A stretch of 64,000 nucleotides of DNA, taken from contig NZ_AOID01000047.1 of assembly GCF_000337195.1 (NCBI RefSeq), forward strand, positions 29,303 through 93,302, read 5' to 3'. A model generated the notes under the pieces. That model ran no database searches. It worked only from the letters and a program-made list of their open reading frames with translations, and was not told where the DNA came from. The stretch is from Natrinema versiforme JCM 10478 (GTDB lineage Archaea > Halobacteriota > Halobacteria > Halobacteriales > Natrialbaceae). Numbering within the stretch: the stretch's first letter is position 1; every line of letters begins with the position of its first letter. Position numbers and translations under genes: made by a program. Below, piece after piece: positions 34,882-43,795 of this stretch.

Positions 34882-35010
34882 ACGCGAGTGCTCGTGAGCG
34901 GCGTACTCAAGGGTAACGGGGGCGGCGGTTCGTCTCCAACGACGGCAGGGTAGACACTCGATTCATGGTTAGGGACGCCCGTTATTTCCGTCGCGTGCCG
35001 AGCACAGTCA

Positions 35011-36678
35011 ATGACCGACGTTGTCGTCCTAGGCGGCGGAATCGGCGGGCTCTCCGCGGCGCAGGAACTCGCCGAGCGCGGGTTCGCGGTGACCGTCTTC
35101 GAGGCGAACGACCGCTTCGGCGGGAAGGCCCGATCGATGCCGATCGCGGACGAGCCGACCGCGTTACACGGCGAACACGGCTTCCGGTTCTTTCTGGCGT
35201 TCTACCGGCACGTCATCGACACGATGGAGCGGATTCCGGACGGCACTGGAACCGTCGCGGACAACCTCGTCGAGACCGAGGCGACGCTGATCGCGAGTTC
35301 GACGGGACCGAGCCGGATCGCCGAGACGCGCACGCCCGACACGGTGCGGGGCTGGCTTGAGGCGCTTCGCCCCGCGTTCGCCGAGGACCTGCCTCGAGAG
35401 GACGTTCGCTTCCTGCTCGAGCGACTCCTCTACCTGCTGACCGCGTGCGACGATCGCCGGGAGGGCGAACTCGACGATGTCTCGTGGTGGGAGTTCATCG
35501 ACGCCGAGCACCGCTCGCAGGCGTTCCGCGACCGGCTCGCCTACGCCACGCAGGCCCTCGTCGCGCTCCGGCCGCAGGTCGGCAGCGCCCGCACGGTCGG
35601 CGCAATCTACCTGCAGTTGCTGTTCGGCCAGCTCGATCCGACCTCGCCGACCGAGCGCGTCTTGAACGCGCCGACGTCGGAGGCGTGGATCGAACCGTGG
35701 CTCGACTACCTCGAGGGTCTCGGCGTCGAGTTCCGGCCGAACACCCCTGCACGAGGGCTCGAGTTCGACGGCCGGCGGATCACGGGTGCCACGCTGGCGG
35801 GCGGGGAGACAGTCACGGCCGACGACTACGTCCTCGCGGTGCCGGTCGAGGTCGCCCCCGACTTCGTCACGCCGGAACTGGGACGGGCCGCACCCGAACT
35901 GGCTCGGATCGACCGGCTCGAGACGGCGTGGATGAACGGGATCCAGTTCTATCTCACCGACGACGTCGAACTGACTCGTGGCCATCAGGTCTACACCGAT
36001 TCCCCGTGGGCGCTGACCTCGATCTCACAGCGGCAGTTCTGGACCGACGTCGACCTCGAGAACCGCGGCCCCGACGCGGTCGAGGGTGTCCTCTCGGTGA
36101 TCGCTTCGGACTGGGACACGCCGGGTATCGTCCACGAGAAGCCGGCTCGAGCGTGTACGCGCGAGGAAATTGCCGAGGAGATCTGGGCGCAACTGAAGGT
36201 TCATCTGAACGGGCCCGACGACCGATTGCGCGACGACATGCTCGTCGAGTGGTTCCTCGATCCGTCGATCGTGGAAAGCGTTGCGTCGGAGACGCAACGA
36301 GCAGACGGCGCAGCCGTCGACGCTGCCGGCGTCGAGAACCGCTCGCCGCTGCTGATCAACACCGTGGGCTCGCTGCGCAACCGGCCGCCGGCCGATGTCG
36401 GCGTGGGGAATCTCACGCTGGCAAGTGACTACGTGCGGACGAACTCGGATCTTGCTTCGATGGAGTCGGCCGCAGAAGCCGGCCGGCGCGCGGCGAACGC
36501 CATCTTCGAGCGCCGCGGGGTCCGGGACCGGGCGGCGATCTGGGACCTCGAGGAACCCGCGGTGTTCGAGCCGCTCAAACGGCAGGACCGGGTTCGGTAT
36601 CGGCTCGGGCTTCCCCACCCGGCGGAAGTAACACAGTCGTTACGGGGCGTCACCAGACGCCTCGGCGGGCGGGTGTAA
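35011..36678 (+). CDS. FAD-dependent amine-oxidase/phytoene-desaturase-like oxidoreductase
   Basis: 555 residues. The N-terminal dinucleotide fold VVVLGGGIGGLSAAQELAERG with ribose-binding VFEANDRFGGKA is followed by the substrate domain. The family includes phytoene desaturases and HpnE-type hydroxysqualene dehydroxylases. The C-terminal FAD-contact segment (NLTLASDYVRTNSDLASMESAAEAGRRAANAI) is intact. It could act on a carotenoid or squalenoid, but no isoprenoid gene is adjacent. The start is leaderless-like: a CGTTATTTCC element lies about 30 nt upstream. Confidence 0.85.
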   Translation: MTDVVVLGGGIGGLSAAQELAERGFAVTVFEANDRFGGKARSMPIADEPTALHGEHGFRFFLAFYRHVIDTMERIPDGTGTVADNLVETEATLIASSTGPSRIAETRTPDTVRGWLEALRPAFAEDLPREDVRFLLERLLYLLTACDDRREGELDDVSWWEFIDAEHRSQAFRDRLAYATQALVALRPQVGSARTVGAIYLQLLFGQLDPTSPTERVLNAPTSEAWIEPWLDYLEGLGVEFRPNTPARGLEFDGRRITGATLAGGETVTADDYVLAVPVEVAPDFVTPELGRAAPELARIDRLETAWMNGIQFYLTDDVELTRGHQVYTDSPWALTSISQRQFWTDVDLENRGPDAVEGVLSVIASDWDTPGIVHEKPARACTREEIAEEIWAQLKVHLNGPDDRLRDDMLVEWFLDPSIVESVASETQRADGAAVDAAGVENRSPLLINTVGSLRNRPPADVGVGNLTLASDYVRTNSDLASMESAAEAGRRAANAIFERRGVRDRAAIWDLEEPAVFEPLKRQDRVRYRLGLPHPAEVTQSLRGVTRRLGGRV

Positions 36679-36766
36679 GTGCTCTCGGCGGCCGATCCGA
36701 ACGCCGACACAACGCGGTGCTACCCGGGTCGCAGGCCTTAACAGTCGTCACCGCCACATTCGGATA

Positions 36767-37756
36767 ATGACTGACCGAGACGACGACAGCGACCATCACT
36801 TCTCCGAAGGAGAGGGATTCGGCGATCCGTACGACGATTTCGATCTGGATCCGCCGGAACTCGGCGTCGACCCGTCGAAGGTCGACCCCGTCGACTCCCG
36901 CGTCGTCACCGACACGCTCGACCAGCATAACATCGACCAGGACGAGGTCGACGCCAGCGAACTGCTCGATGTCGGCCTGAACTACATGCAGATCAACCGC
37001 TACGAGCAGGCCACCGACGCCTTCGACCGGACTGCCAGCTACGCCGAGGACGAGAAACTCGAGCAGGAGGCGTGGGTCAACAAGGGCGTCGCCCACGGCG
37101 AACTCGAGGAGTGGGACGAGGCCATCGGTGCTCACCGCGAGGCCCTGCGGATCGACGACTCGAGCGAGCACGCCGCGACCGCCGAGACAAACCTCGCCTA
37201 CGCCCTCTGGGAGTTCGGCGAGACGACCGAGGCCTTAGAGCACGCCGAGAAGGCCATCGAGATCGACGAGCGCTTCGCCGCGGGCTGGTTTAACCGCGCC
37301 TTCTTCCTCTCGGAGCGCGGCCTCTCCGAGGAGGCGCTGAACTGCGTCGACAACGCGATCCGGCTGGGGCTGCGCAACGCCAAGGTCCTCGAGACGAAAG
37401 CCGAGATCCTTGAGGAACTCGGCGAGTTCGACGAGGCCGAAGAGATCGCCGAGGAGGCGAACGAGATGCGCGAGCAGGCCGAACAGGAGATGATCGACGA
37501 CCGCGAAGAGATGTACGGCCAAGGCCAGGGCGCTGGTGGTGCCGGGGCCGGCCGCGGCGCTGGCGCTGGACGCGGCGGTCGCGGCGGTGCTGGAGCCGGT
37601 CGCGGTGGTGCTGGACGCGGCGGTGCCGGTGCCGGCGGCCGCGGCATGGGCGGCCAGTCGCCTCGCGGGGGTGACATCGGCTTGGACGACCTCGGCGTCG
37701 CCGACCTCGGCATCGATCTCGACGACGAGGACGAGAGCGAGCGGGAACGCGAGTAA
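36767..37756 (+). CDS. Tetratricopeptide-repeat protein with Gly/Arg-rich linker
   Basis: 329 residues. Residues 60-230 contain about five TPR units (for example GLNYMQINRYEQATDAFDRT, GVAHGELEEWDEAIGAHREA). They are followed by a charged helix and a 45-residue Gly/Ala/Arg low-complexity stretch rich in GAGRG and GRGG repeats. The last 25 residues, starting DIGLDDLGVADLGIDLDD, look like a short binding motif. It is probably a scaffold or chaperone-like adaptor. The DUF424 gene follows 4 bp later, so the two are likely co-transcribed. Confidence 0.85.
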   Translation: MTDRDDDSDHHFSEGEGFGDPYDDFDLDPPELGVDPSKVDPVDSRVVTDTLDQHNIDQDEVDASELLDVGLNYMQINRYEQATDAFDRTASYAEDEKLEQEAWVNKGVAHGELEEWDEAIGAHREALRIDDSSEHAATAETNLAYALWEFGETTEALEHAEKAIEIDERFAAGWFNRAFFLSERGLSEEALNCVDNAIRLGLRNAKVLETKAEILEELGEFDEAEEIAEEANEMREQAEQEMIDDREEMYGQGQGAGGAGAGRGAGAGRGGRGGAGAGRGGAGRGGAGAGGRGMGGQSPRGGDIGLDDLGVADLGIDLDDEDESERERE

Positions 37757-37760
37757 TCGG

Positions 37761-38054
37761 ATGATCGTCAACGAACGCGAGACACAGGAAGGGCTGCTGG
37801 TCGCCGTCTGCGACGAGGACGTCCTCGGCGAGACCTTCGAGGAGGACGACCTCTCCCTGACCGTCACCGAGGAGTTCTACGGCGGCGAGACGGTCGACGA
37901 GAACGCGGTGGTCGAGAGCCTCGCCCGGGCAGCGGTCGCCAACATCGTCGGCACCCGTGCCGTCGAACTCGCCGTCGAGGAGGGGTTCGTCGACGAGGCG
38001 AACGTCCTCGAGGTGGGCCAGACGCTGCACGCGCAGTTGCTGCGGATGTCCTAA
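37761..38054 (+). CDS. DUF424 family protein
   Basis: 97 residues. MIVNERETQEGLLVAVCDEDVLGETFEEDD and LARAAVANIVGTRAVELAVEEGFVDEANVLEV are the DUF424 hallmarks. The family is archaeal, of unknown role and often near translation genes. It follows the TPR gene directly. Confidence 0.88.
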   Translation: MIVNERETQEGLLVAVCDEDVLGETFEEDDLSLTVTEEFYGGETVDENAVVESLARAAVANIVGTRAVELAVEEGFVDEANVLEVGQTLHAQLLRMS

Positions 38055-38113
38055 GGCGGCCCGACCGCGCCGCGAGTGCCGGCGATTGATTTTTCGCACT
38101 CGACTCGAGTGAC

Positions 38114-38989
38114 CTACAAATCCGCTCGCTGGAACCGATAGTAGCCGATCGCGACGGGCACGACGAGCCAGAACAGCAGGACGACGACGCCAAACCAGTC
38201 CTGCAGGTAGAACGGCGCGTCGCCCGGATAGCGCTCGGCGGGGGTCAGCCCGTAGGCTTCCGTCGACTGCAGTCCGTACTGGAACTGGAAGGGGAAGATC
38301 GAGCCCTCGACGATGGTGTTGGCCAGATTGGTGTAGGCGAAGATCGGATTGAACTGGTCGAGAACGAGATACCACGTCTCGGGTTCGACCGGCGGTCCTT
38401 CGTCGTAGATGAGGTAGTACGGCCCGGCGGTGAGCAGTTCCCAGAGGGCGACGAACACCATGTACAGCCCGACGACGATGGCCATCGATTTTCCCCGCGT
38501 GGCGACACCGGCGGAGACGCCGACGGCGAGTCCGACGAACGTCGTTCCAAAGAGCACCGACACCGCGGCGAAGCCGAGCCAGTCGACGAACGGGACCGAG
38601 CCGAAGAAGACGGCCCCGAGGACGAGCGAGACGAGGAAGGCGAGGCCGACGGCGAGCCCGACGACGGCCGTGCGGCCGAGCAGCTTGCCGAAGACGATGT
38701 CGGTCCGGTTCGGCGGGAGCCCCAACAGGAGCTTGATGCTCCCCGAGCGCCGCTCCCCGACGACGGCCATGTAGCCGGCGATCAGCGCCGCGATTGGGAT
38801 GATTACCTGCAGCGGCGTCCCGACGAAGCTGAGCGCCTCGGCCGCGGTCACATCGTCGACCGTGTACCAGATCGCGGTGTAGCCGATCACGACGAGGCCG
38901 ACGAGCAGTCCGATCAGCGACCAGAGGAGCTTCGACCGGCCGGCGTCGTCGAACTCCTTGCGCGCGACGATCGGGATGTGCGAACTCAT
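38114..38989 (-). CDS. ABC-2 type transporter permease
   Basis: 291 residues with six membrane helices. RKEFDDAGRSKLLWSLIGLL starts it, and GERRSGSIKLLLGLPPNRTDIVFGKLLGR is the conserved ABC-2 cytoplasmic loop. Its start overlaps the ATPase stop by 4 nt (ATGA). Together they form an exporter of unknown substrate, as with other haloarchaeal NosY/NatB-like pairs. Confidence 0.9.
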   Translation of the reverse strand: MSSHIPIVARKEFDDAGRSKLLWSLIGLLVGLVVIGYTAIWYTVDDVTAAEALSFVGTPLQVIIPIAALIAGYMAVVGERRSGSIKLLLGLPPNRTDIVFGKLLGRTAVVGLAVGLAFLVSLVLGAVFFGSVPFVDWLGFAAVSVLFGTTFVGLAVGVSAGVATRGKSMAIVVGLYMVFVALWELLTAGPYYLIYDEGPPVEPETWYLVLDQFNPIFAYTNLANTIVEGSIFPFQFQYGLQSTEAYGLTPAERYPGDAPFYLQDWFGVVVLLFWLVVPVAIGYYRFQRADL

Positions 38990-39969
38990 CGGGCCACCTC
39001 CGTTTCCGTCTCCGGCCCGCCGGCACCGATCCCCTCGGCATCGCCCGCCGCGTCGGCCTCGTCGCCGTTGGTCAGCGCGGTGAACAGCGACTCGAGGGAG
39101 ACCTCTTCGATCCGCACGTCTTCGATCGTCGTCCCCGCGCCCGCGAGCGCGGTCACGACCTCGGCTTTCGCCGCCGGATCGGTGATCGTACACTCGAGCG
39201 TGCGCCCGGACGCGGTGACTTCGGTTACTCCCGGGACCGAGCCGGCGACCTCCCGTGCCTCGGCCGTCCCATCGGCGAGCGTCAGCGTCATCGTCGCGCC
39301 GCCGCCGATCTCCTCGCGGAGACCATCTATCGTGTCGACGGCGACGAGTCGCCCCTCGTTCAAGACGCCGACGCGGTCACAGACCGCCTCGACGTGCTCT
39401 AAGATGTGACTCGAGAAGAAGACGGTCGTGCCGCGTTCGGCCTCGCTGCGGACGAGGTCTTGCATCTCGCGGATGCCGTGGGGGTCGAGCCCGGTCGAGG
39501 GTTCGTCCATGATGAGCAGGTCAGGGTCGCCGACCAGCGCCATGCCGGTCGCGAGCCGCTGGCGCATCCCCTTGGAGTAGTCGCCGGCCGGGCGGTCGGC
39601 GTCGTCGGCCGAGAGCCCGACTCGGCGCAGGATCGCCTCGGGATCGTCGTCGGCGGCTTTCGTCTTGGCCGCGAACTCGATGTGGCGTCGCCCCGACAGC
39701 CGCGGGTAGATGTCAAACCCCTCCGGGAGCACGCCGACGCGAGGACTGATCGAATCCGATTCCGCCTGTGCGTCGTAGCCGAGCACCGTCGCCGACCCCG
39801 CCGTCGGACGGGTAAAATCCAGCAGCATGTTGATCGTCGTCGACTTCCCCGCTCCGTTCGGGCCGAGAAAGCCGAACACCTCGCCGTCGTCGACGGTGAG
39901 GTCGAGGTCGTCGACGGCCGTGAGGTCGCCGTACTCCTTCGTCAAGCCGGATATTTCAATCGCGGACAT
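38986..39969 (-). CDS. ABC transporter ATP-binding protein
   Basis: 327 residues. Walker A is GPNGAGKST, the signature is YSKGMRQRLA, Walker B is LLIMDEPSTGLDP and the H-loop is SSHILEH. A C-terminal domain of about 90 residues and an acidic tail follow. A TATA box (GGATTATACAG, minus strand, about 39994-40004) predicts a leaderless transcript from about 39972. The gene is divergent from the helix-turn-helix gene at 40072, which may control it. Confidence 0.93.
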   Translation of the reverse strand: MSAIEISGLTKEYGDLTAVDDLDLTVDDGEVFGFLGPNGAGKSTTINMLLDFTRPTAGSATVLGYDAQAESDSISPRVGVLPEGFDIYPRLSGRRHIEFAAKTKAADDDPEAILRRVGLSADDADRPAGDYSKGMRQRLATGMALVGDPDLLIMDEPSTGLDPHGIREMQDLVRSEAERGTTVFFSSHILEHVEAVCDRVGVLNEGRLVAVDTIDGLREEIGGGATMTLTLADGTAEAREVAGSVPGVTEVTASGRTLECTITDPAAKAEVVTALAGAGTTIEDVRIEEVSLESLFTALTNGDEADAAGDAEGIGAGGPETETEVAR

Positions 39970-40040
39970 CTCGAGAACCCCTTCACCATCCCGCTGTATA
40001 ATCCACGGGCCACGATTTCACCGCGGGAAATTGTGGGGTC

Positions 40041-40050
40041 TTTTATATCG
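40041..40050 (+). promoter_or_regulatory. TATA box of the helix-turn-helix gene
   Basis: TTTTATATCG, centred about 26 nt before the ATG at 40072 (leaderless). The ABC ATPase promoter lies back to back about 45 nt away, so a shared operator in 40000-40040 is possible. Confidence 0.6.
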
Positions 40051-40071
40051 TCCTGTCATACGAACGACGCA

Positions 40072-40413
40072 ATGCCAGACGATGAGGACCGAGAAGTGCT
40101 CGCCTTGCTCGAAGACGAGTATGCGCGTCGCATCCTCATCGCCGCCAGCGAGGAACCGATGTCCGTCGACCGACTCACCGACCGCTGTAACGCGTCGCCG
40201 CCGACGATTTACCGGCGGATCGAGCGGCTCGCGGACCAAGGGTTCCTCGAGGAGTACCAAGAGCTCGATCCCGATGGACACCACTACAAGACCTACAGCA
40301 CGCGACTCGAGCACGTGGCGATCGAGATCGCCGAGGGCTCGATGGAGATGGACGTGTACCGCCGCGACGAAGATCCGGCCGACCGGTTTACCCGGCTGTT
40401 CGAGGACCTGTGA
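40072..40413 (+). CDS. Winged-helix transcriptional regulator (ArsR-like)
   Basis: 113 residues. VLALLEDEYARRILIAASEEPMSVDRLTDRCNASPPTIYRRIERLADQGFLEE is a complete helix-turn-helix with wing. The remainder is a short helical dimer arm. It is co-transcribed with the membrane-protein gene that follows (GTGA overlap), a familiar haloarchaeal pairing. It may sense a membrane signal or repress the divergent ABC exporter. Confidence 0.9.
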   Translation: MPDDEDREVLALLEDEYARRILIAASEEPMSVDRLTDRCNASPPTIYRRIERLADQGFLEEYQELDPDGHHYKTYSTRLEHVAIEIAEGSMEMDVYRRDEDPADRFTRLFEDL

Positions 40414-40742
40414 TCGCCATGTTCGGACCCCTACTGCAGACGGTCGAGAGCGAGGGTGGGTCGACGACGATCGCCGTCGCCGTCTTCCTCGGACAGGCGA
40501 CCGCGTTCGTGATCGCCTGCTGGATCGCAAAGCGGTCCTACGACGGCTACCGGGACGCCCGCCGGCCTTCGTTGCTCTGGCTCGCGCTCGGCATCTCGCT
40601 GCTCGCCGCGGTGCCGACGGTCCTTCGGTTCCTGTTGCCGACGCTGCTCGGTGCGTCGTCGGTGACGACGACCGTTCTCGCGAGCAGCAGCGAGATCGCC
40701 GGCCTCGTGGCGATCCTCTATACGGTCTACGGCCGGCCATGA
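40410..40742 (+). CDS. Three-helix membrane protein (DUF7521-like), copy 1
   Basis: 110 residues from GTG at 40410 (overlapping the regulator stop) or 107 from ATG at 40419. It has three membrane helices and a KRSYDGYRDARRPSLLWLALGISLL loop. The next gene encodes a paralogue. From memory, similar proteins follow small HTH regulators in many haloarchaea (DUF7521). They may form a membrane-sensor/regulator pair. Confidence 0.72.
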   Translation: MIAMFGPLLQTVESEGGSTTIAVAVFLGQATAFVIACWIAKRSYDGYRDARRPSLLWLALGISLLAAVPTVLRFLLPTLLGASSVTTTVLASSSEIAGLVAILYTVYGRP

Positions 40743-40749
40743 CATCGAG

Positions 40750-41178
40750 GTGCGGCCCTCTGATATCGAGGTACGACCGGTCGACCACGGCGCGCCCAAC
40801 GCGCTCGAGGTGGAGGAGATGAGTGCGAGTGTCGGCGGACTCGGCGGCGACCCAACTGCCGTCCTCGAGATGGCGATGTCGACGGTGCTCGGTCTCGACG
40901 AGACGACGACGATCTTCTTTGCGGGCCTGGCCAGTGCCGCGCTCGGCACCGTCGTGGCGTGGACGGCCTACCGTGGCTATACCCGCAACGATAGCCGGCC
41001 GATGCTGTTTCTGGCCGTCGGCGTCGCCTTCCTCACCGTCGTCCCGTTCGCGCTCTCCCATGCGTTCGACCAGGCGACCGACGCGACCGACGCGTCGGTG
41101 TTGCTCGTCGTCACCGTCTGTCATCTGCTCGGACTGCTCGCGATCGTCCGCTCGTTCAGGAGGCCTGATTCGACATGA
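40750..41178 (+). CDS. Three-helix membrane protein (DUF7521-like), copy 2
   Basis: 142 residues from GTG at 40750, or 119 from ATG at 40819, which has GGAGGA just before it and is the better start. AYRGYTRNDSRPMLFLAVGVAFLTVVPFALSH aligns with the YDGYRDARRPSLLWLALGISLLAAVPTVLR segment of the preceding protein, so the two are tandem paralogues. Its stop overlaps the next start. Confidence 0.68.
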   Translation: MRPSDIEVRPVDHGAPNALEVEEMSASVGGLGGDPTAVLEMAMSTVLGLDETTTIFFAGLASAALGTVVAWTAYRGYTRNDSRPMLFLAVGVAFLTVVPFALSHAFDQATDATDASVLLVVTVCHLLGLLAIVRSFRRPDST

Positions 41179-42035
41179 AATCAACGCCTACGTCATCGTC
41201 ACTCGACACCGTTGGAACCGTTTTCGACCGCCTTCGGGCGTGGAGCCGCTGGTTTTTCGGCGTCGTCGCCCGTAAGCAGACCTACGCCAACATCGCGTAC
41301 CTGTTGCTGTCGTTCCCGCTCGGGATCGGCTACTTCACCGTCCTCGTGACCGGCGCGGCGATCCCGATCGGGCTCGGATTCGCGTTCATTGATATGGCCG
41401 TCTCGGAGCCGCTCGCGCTGCTTTTCGCCGGGATTCCGCTGTTGCTGGTCCTGCTGTGTATCGGCGGCCCGCTCGTCGCTATCGTCCTGTTGGCCTCGAT
41501 CGAACTGACCGCCCTCGAGCGGGTCCTCGCCGATCGGTTGCTCGCGCTCGAGATTCCGCTGTCCGAGCCGGCCACGAGCATCCGCGAGCGGGTTCGCCGA
41601 CTCGTCTTCGATCGGGGGACGTGGAAAGGCGTCGGGTACCTGTTCAGTAAATTCGTGCTCGGAATTGCCTCGTTCGTTCTGCTCGCCTTCGGGGCTGCGT
41701 TTACGTACGCATTGGTCGCCGCGCCGCTGCACTACCGGAACCAGTTGGTCGGTATCCACATCGGCGACCCGATCGAGTTCGTCCCGGAACTCACGTACCA
41801 ACACGACGGCTGGATCATCGACATCGCCCCGGTCACGCTCTCGGTCGCCGACGGCGAACTGATCTCGCTGTACGTCGACTCGCTCGGCGCGGCACTGGCC
41901 GTCTCGGCGGTCGGCGTCCTCGTCGGTCTCGTCGTCCTCCACCTGTTCAACGCCGTCGCGTGGCTGTACGCGCGGTACACGGCACTCCTGCTTCGGAACA
42001 CACAGCCCTCGCTCTTTACCGATCCGCCGACGTAA
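41175..42035 (+). CDS. Membrane protein with putative sensor domain
   Basis: 286 residues. RKQTYANIAYLLLSFPLGIGYF opens a domain that resembles the putative sensor domain found before some histidine kinases, with a large extracytoplasmic loop (residues 190-230) and a final membrane pair. No kinase module is attached. It overlaps the previous gene by 4 nt and ends a four-gene cluster with the regulator and the two small membrane proteins. Confidence 0.72.
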   Translation: MKSTPTSSSLDTVGTVFDRLRAWSRWFFGVVARKQTYANIAYLLLSFPLGIGYFTVLVTGAAIPIGLGFAFIDMAVSEPLALLFAGIPLLLVLLCIGGPLVAIVLLASIELTALERVLADRLLALEIPLSEPATSIRERVRRLVFDRGTWKGVGYLFSKFVLGIASFVLLAFGAAFTYALVAAPLHYRNQLVGIHIGDPIEFVPELTYQHDGWIIDIAPVTLSVADGELISLYVDSLGAALAVSAVGVLVGLVVLHLFNAVAWLYARYTALLLRNTQPSLFTDPPT

Positions 42036-42187
42036 CGCGTCGCAGTGACTCCCACGGGTTGCGGTCCGAGTCGAGTCACGGCCAGTAGTTACTTGCTGTC
42101 CGACTGGCGGATACCAAACTTGTTTGGAGATACCGGTTTCCCCGACGCTCTCCAAGTCCCTATTGCGGCAGGGCACCCACCAGGGTA

Positions 42188-42251
42188 CCCCCACCACTCC
42201 CCCCCTGCCGTTGACCTCCCCATCCCCATCCTCCCCTCCCCACTCCACCCC
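42188..42251 (-). other. G-quadruplex-prone tract in the gap before sufS
   Basis: The 42036-42395 gap contains no gene. Within it, seven C-runs on the plus strand make G-runs on the minus strand. The core 42218-42251 reads GGGG-N6-GGGG-N1-GGGG-N5-GGGG-N2-GGGG, enough for a four-layer quadruplex, and two longer G-runs follow at 42199-42205 and 42188-42192. It ends about 145 nt before sufS. Confidence 0.7.
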
Positions 42252-42395
42252 TTCCGTTTTCGCGCTCGAGTAGCACCCGCTCCGTCGTCCGGCTCCGCTC
42301 GCGGAGGCAAGCGGAGCCGGTTCGACGCGATTCCGGAAAAATCGGCCACGTTCGGACCGAAGGAGTGTTTTGTGTGCGGTCCGTGGTACTCACCA

Positions 42396-43643
42396 ATGAG
42401 TCAACAGAACCTCGAGTCGCTCGATGTCGGGGCGATCCGAGAGGAGTTCCCGATCCTCCAGCGGGAGTTCAACGGCGAGCAACTCGTCTATCTCGATAAC
42501 GCGGCGACGACGCAGACGCCCGATTCGGTTGTCGATGCGATGAGCGACTATTACCGGGAGTTCAACGCCAACGTCCACCGCGGCATCCACCACCTGAGCC
42601 AGGAGGCTTCGGTCGCCTACGAGGAGGCCCACGACCGCGTCGCCGAGTTCATCGGCGCGAGCGGCGGCCGCGAGGAAGTCATCTTCACCAAGAACACGAC
42701 CGAGGCGGAGAACCTGGTCGCCTACTCGTGGGGCCTGAACGAACTCGGCCCCGGCGACGAGATCGTCCTCACCGAGATGGAACACCACGCCTCGCTGGTC
42801 ACGTGGCAACAGATCGGCAAGCGCACCGGTGCCGACGTGAAGTATATTCGGGTCACGGAAGACGGCCGCCTCGACATGGACCACGCCCGCGAGTGCATCA
42901 CCGACGACACCGCGATGCTCTCGGCGGTCCACGTCTCGAACACCCTCGGCACCGTCAACCCGGTCTCCGAACTGGTCGACATCGCCCACGACCACGACGC
43001 GCTGGCCTTCATCGACGGCGCACAGGCCGTCCCCAACCGGCCCGTCGACGTCGAGGCCATCGACGCCGACTTCTATGCGTTCTCCGGGCACAAGATGTCC
43101 GGTCCCACCGGCATCGGCGCGCTCTACGGCAAGCGGGACCTGCTCGAGGAGATGCAGCCCTACCTCTACGGCGGCGGCATGATCCGCAAGGTCACCTTCG
43201 AGGACTCGACGTGGGACGACCTCCCCTGGAAATTCGAGCCCGGGACCCCTCAGATCGCCGAGGCCGTTGGCCTCGTCGCCGCGATCGACTGGCTCGAGGA
43301 GATCGGCATGGAGCGCATTCAGGCCCACGAGGAGGAGATCGCCCGCTACGCCTACGACCGGCTGACCGCGGAACCGGACGTCGAGGTCTACGGCCCCGAA
43401 CCGGGGCCGGAACGCGGCGGACTCGTCGGGTTCAACCTCGAGAGTGTCCACGCCCACGACCTCGCCTCGATCATGAACGACCACGCGGTCGCGATCCGCG
43501 CTGGCGACCACTGTACCCAGCCGCTCCACGACAAGCTGGGCGTCGCCGCGTCGGCTCGAGCGTCTTTCTACGTCTACAACACGAAAGAAGAAGTCGACAA
43601 GTTGGTCGACGCCATCGACGACGCGCGTCAGCTGTTCGCGTAA
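42396..43643 (+). CDS. sufS: Cysteine desulfurase SufS
   Basis: 415 residues. PLP Lys233 is in FSGHKMSGPTG. The catalytic Cys373 is in RAGDHCTQPLH. NTTEAENLV and TEMEHHASLVTWQ are group II desulfurase features. It takes sulfur from cysteine for Fe-S assembly. The ATG at 42396 gives the family N-terminus; the upstream frame runs through the C-rich tract. The scaffold gene sufU follows 0.8 kb later, with a receiver gene between. The promoter is weak: GTTTTGTG about 28 nt upstream. Confidence 0.95.
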   Translation: MSQQNLESLDVGAIREEFPILQREFNGEQLVYLDNAATTQTPDSVVDAMSDYYREFNANVHRGIHHLSQEASVAYEEAHDRVAEFIGASGGREEVIFTKNTTEAENLVAYSWGLNELGPGDEIVLTEMEHHASLVTWQQIGKRTGADVKYIRVTEDGRLDMDHARECITDDTAMLSAVHVSNTLGTVNPVSELVDIAHDHDALAFIDGAQAVPNRPVDVEAIDADFYAFSGHKMSGPTGIGALYGKRDLLEEMQPYLYGGGMIRKVTFEDSTWDDLPWKFEPGTPQIAEAVGLVAAIDWLEEIGMERIQAHEEEIARYAYDRLTAEPDVEVYGPEPGPERGGLVGFNLESVHAHDLASIMNDHAVAIRAGDHCTQPLHDKLGVAASARASFYVYNTKEEVDKLVDAIDDARQLFA

Positions 43644-43795
43644 GCGAACACTGACTGCGAGGAGCTGTCGATGATGTCTTCGCGACCGAAGTGAGCACCC
43701 CTCTTTTGGAAACACGCTCTCACAGCATCGAGAAAACGGACTGTTCACTGGAGATTACATCGGCGTTTTACCTCCGGATACGATAACTGGTGCAG

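Noticed and set aside
37536-37660. GGC-rich repeat inside the TPR gene as a possible CRISPR or minisatellite
   Set aside because: It encodes an in-frame Gly/Ala/Arg linker with irregular units; no spacers.
40741-40822. Alternative plus-strand frame starting MTSRCGPLIS between the two membrane proteins
   Set aside because: Out of frame with the paralogous sequence and Arg/Ser-rich.
42045-42395. Extended N-terminus for SufS through the C-rich tract
   Set aside because: Pro-rich translation of low-complexity DNA; the family N-terminus starts at 42396.
42390-43748. 452-codon minus frame opposite sufS
   Set aside because: SufS is certain on the plus strand; the mirror frame has no recognisable features.
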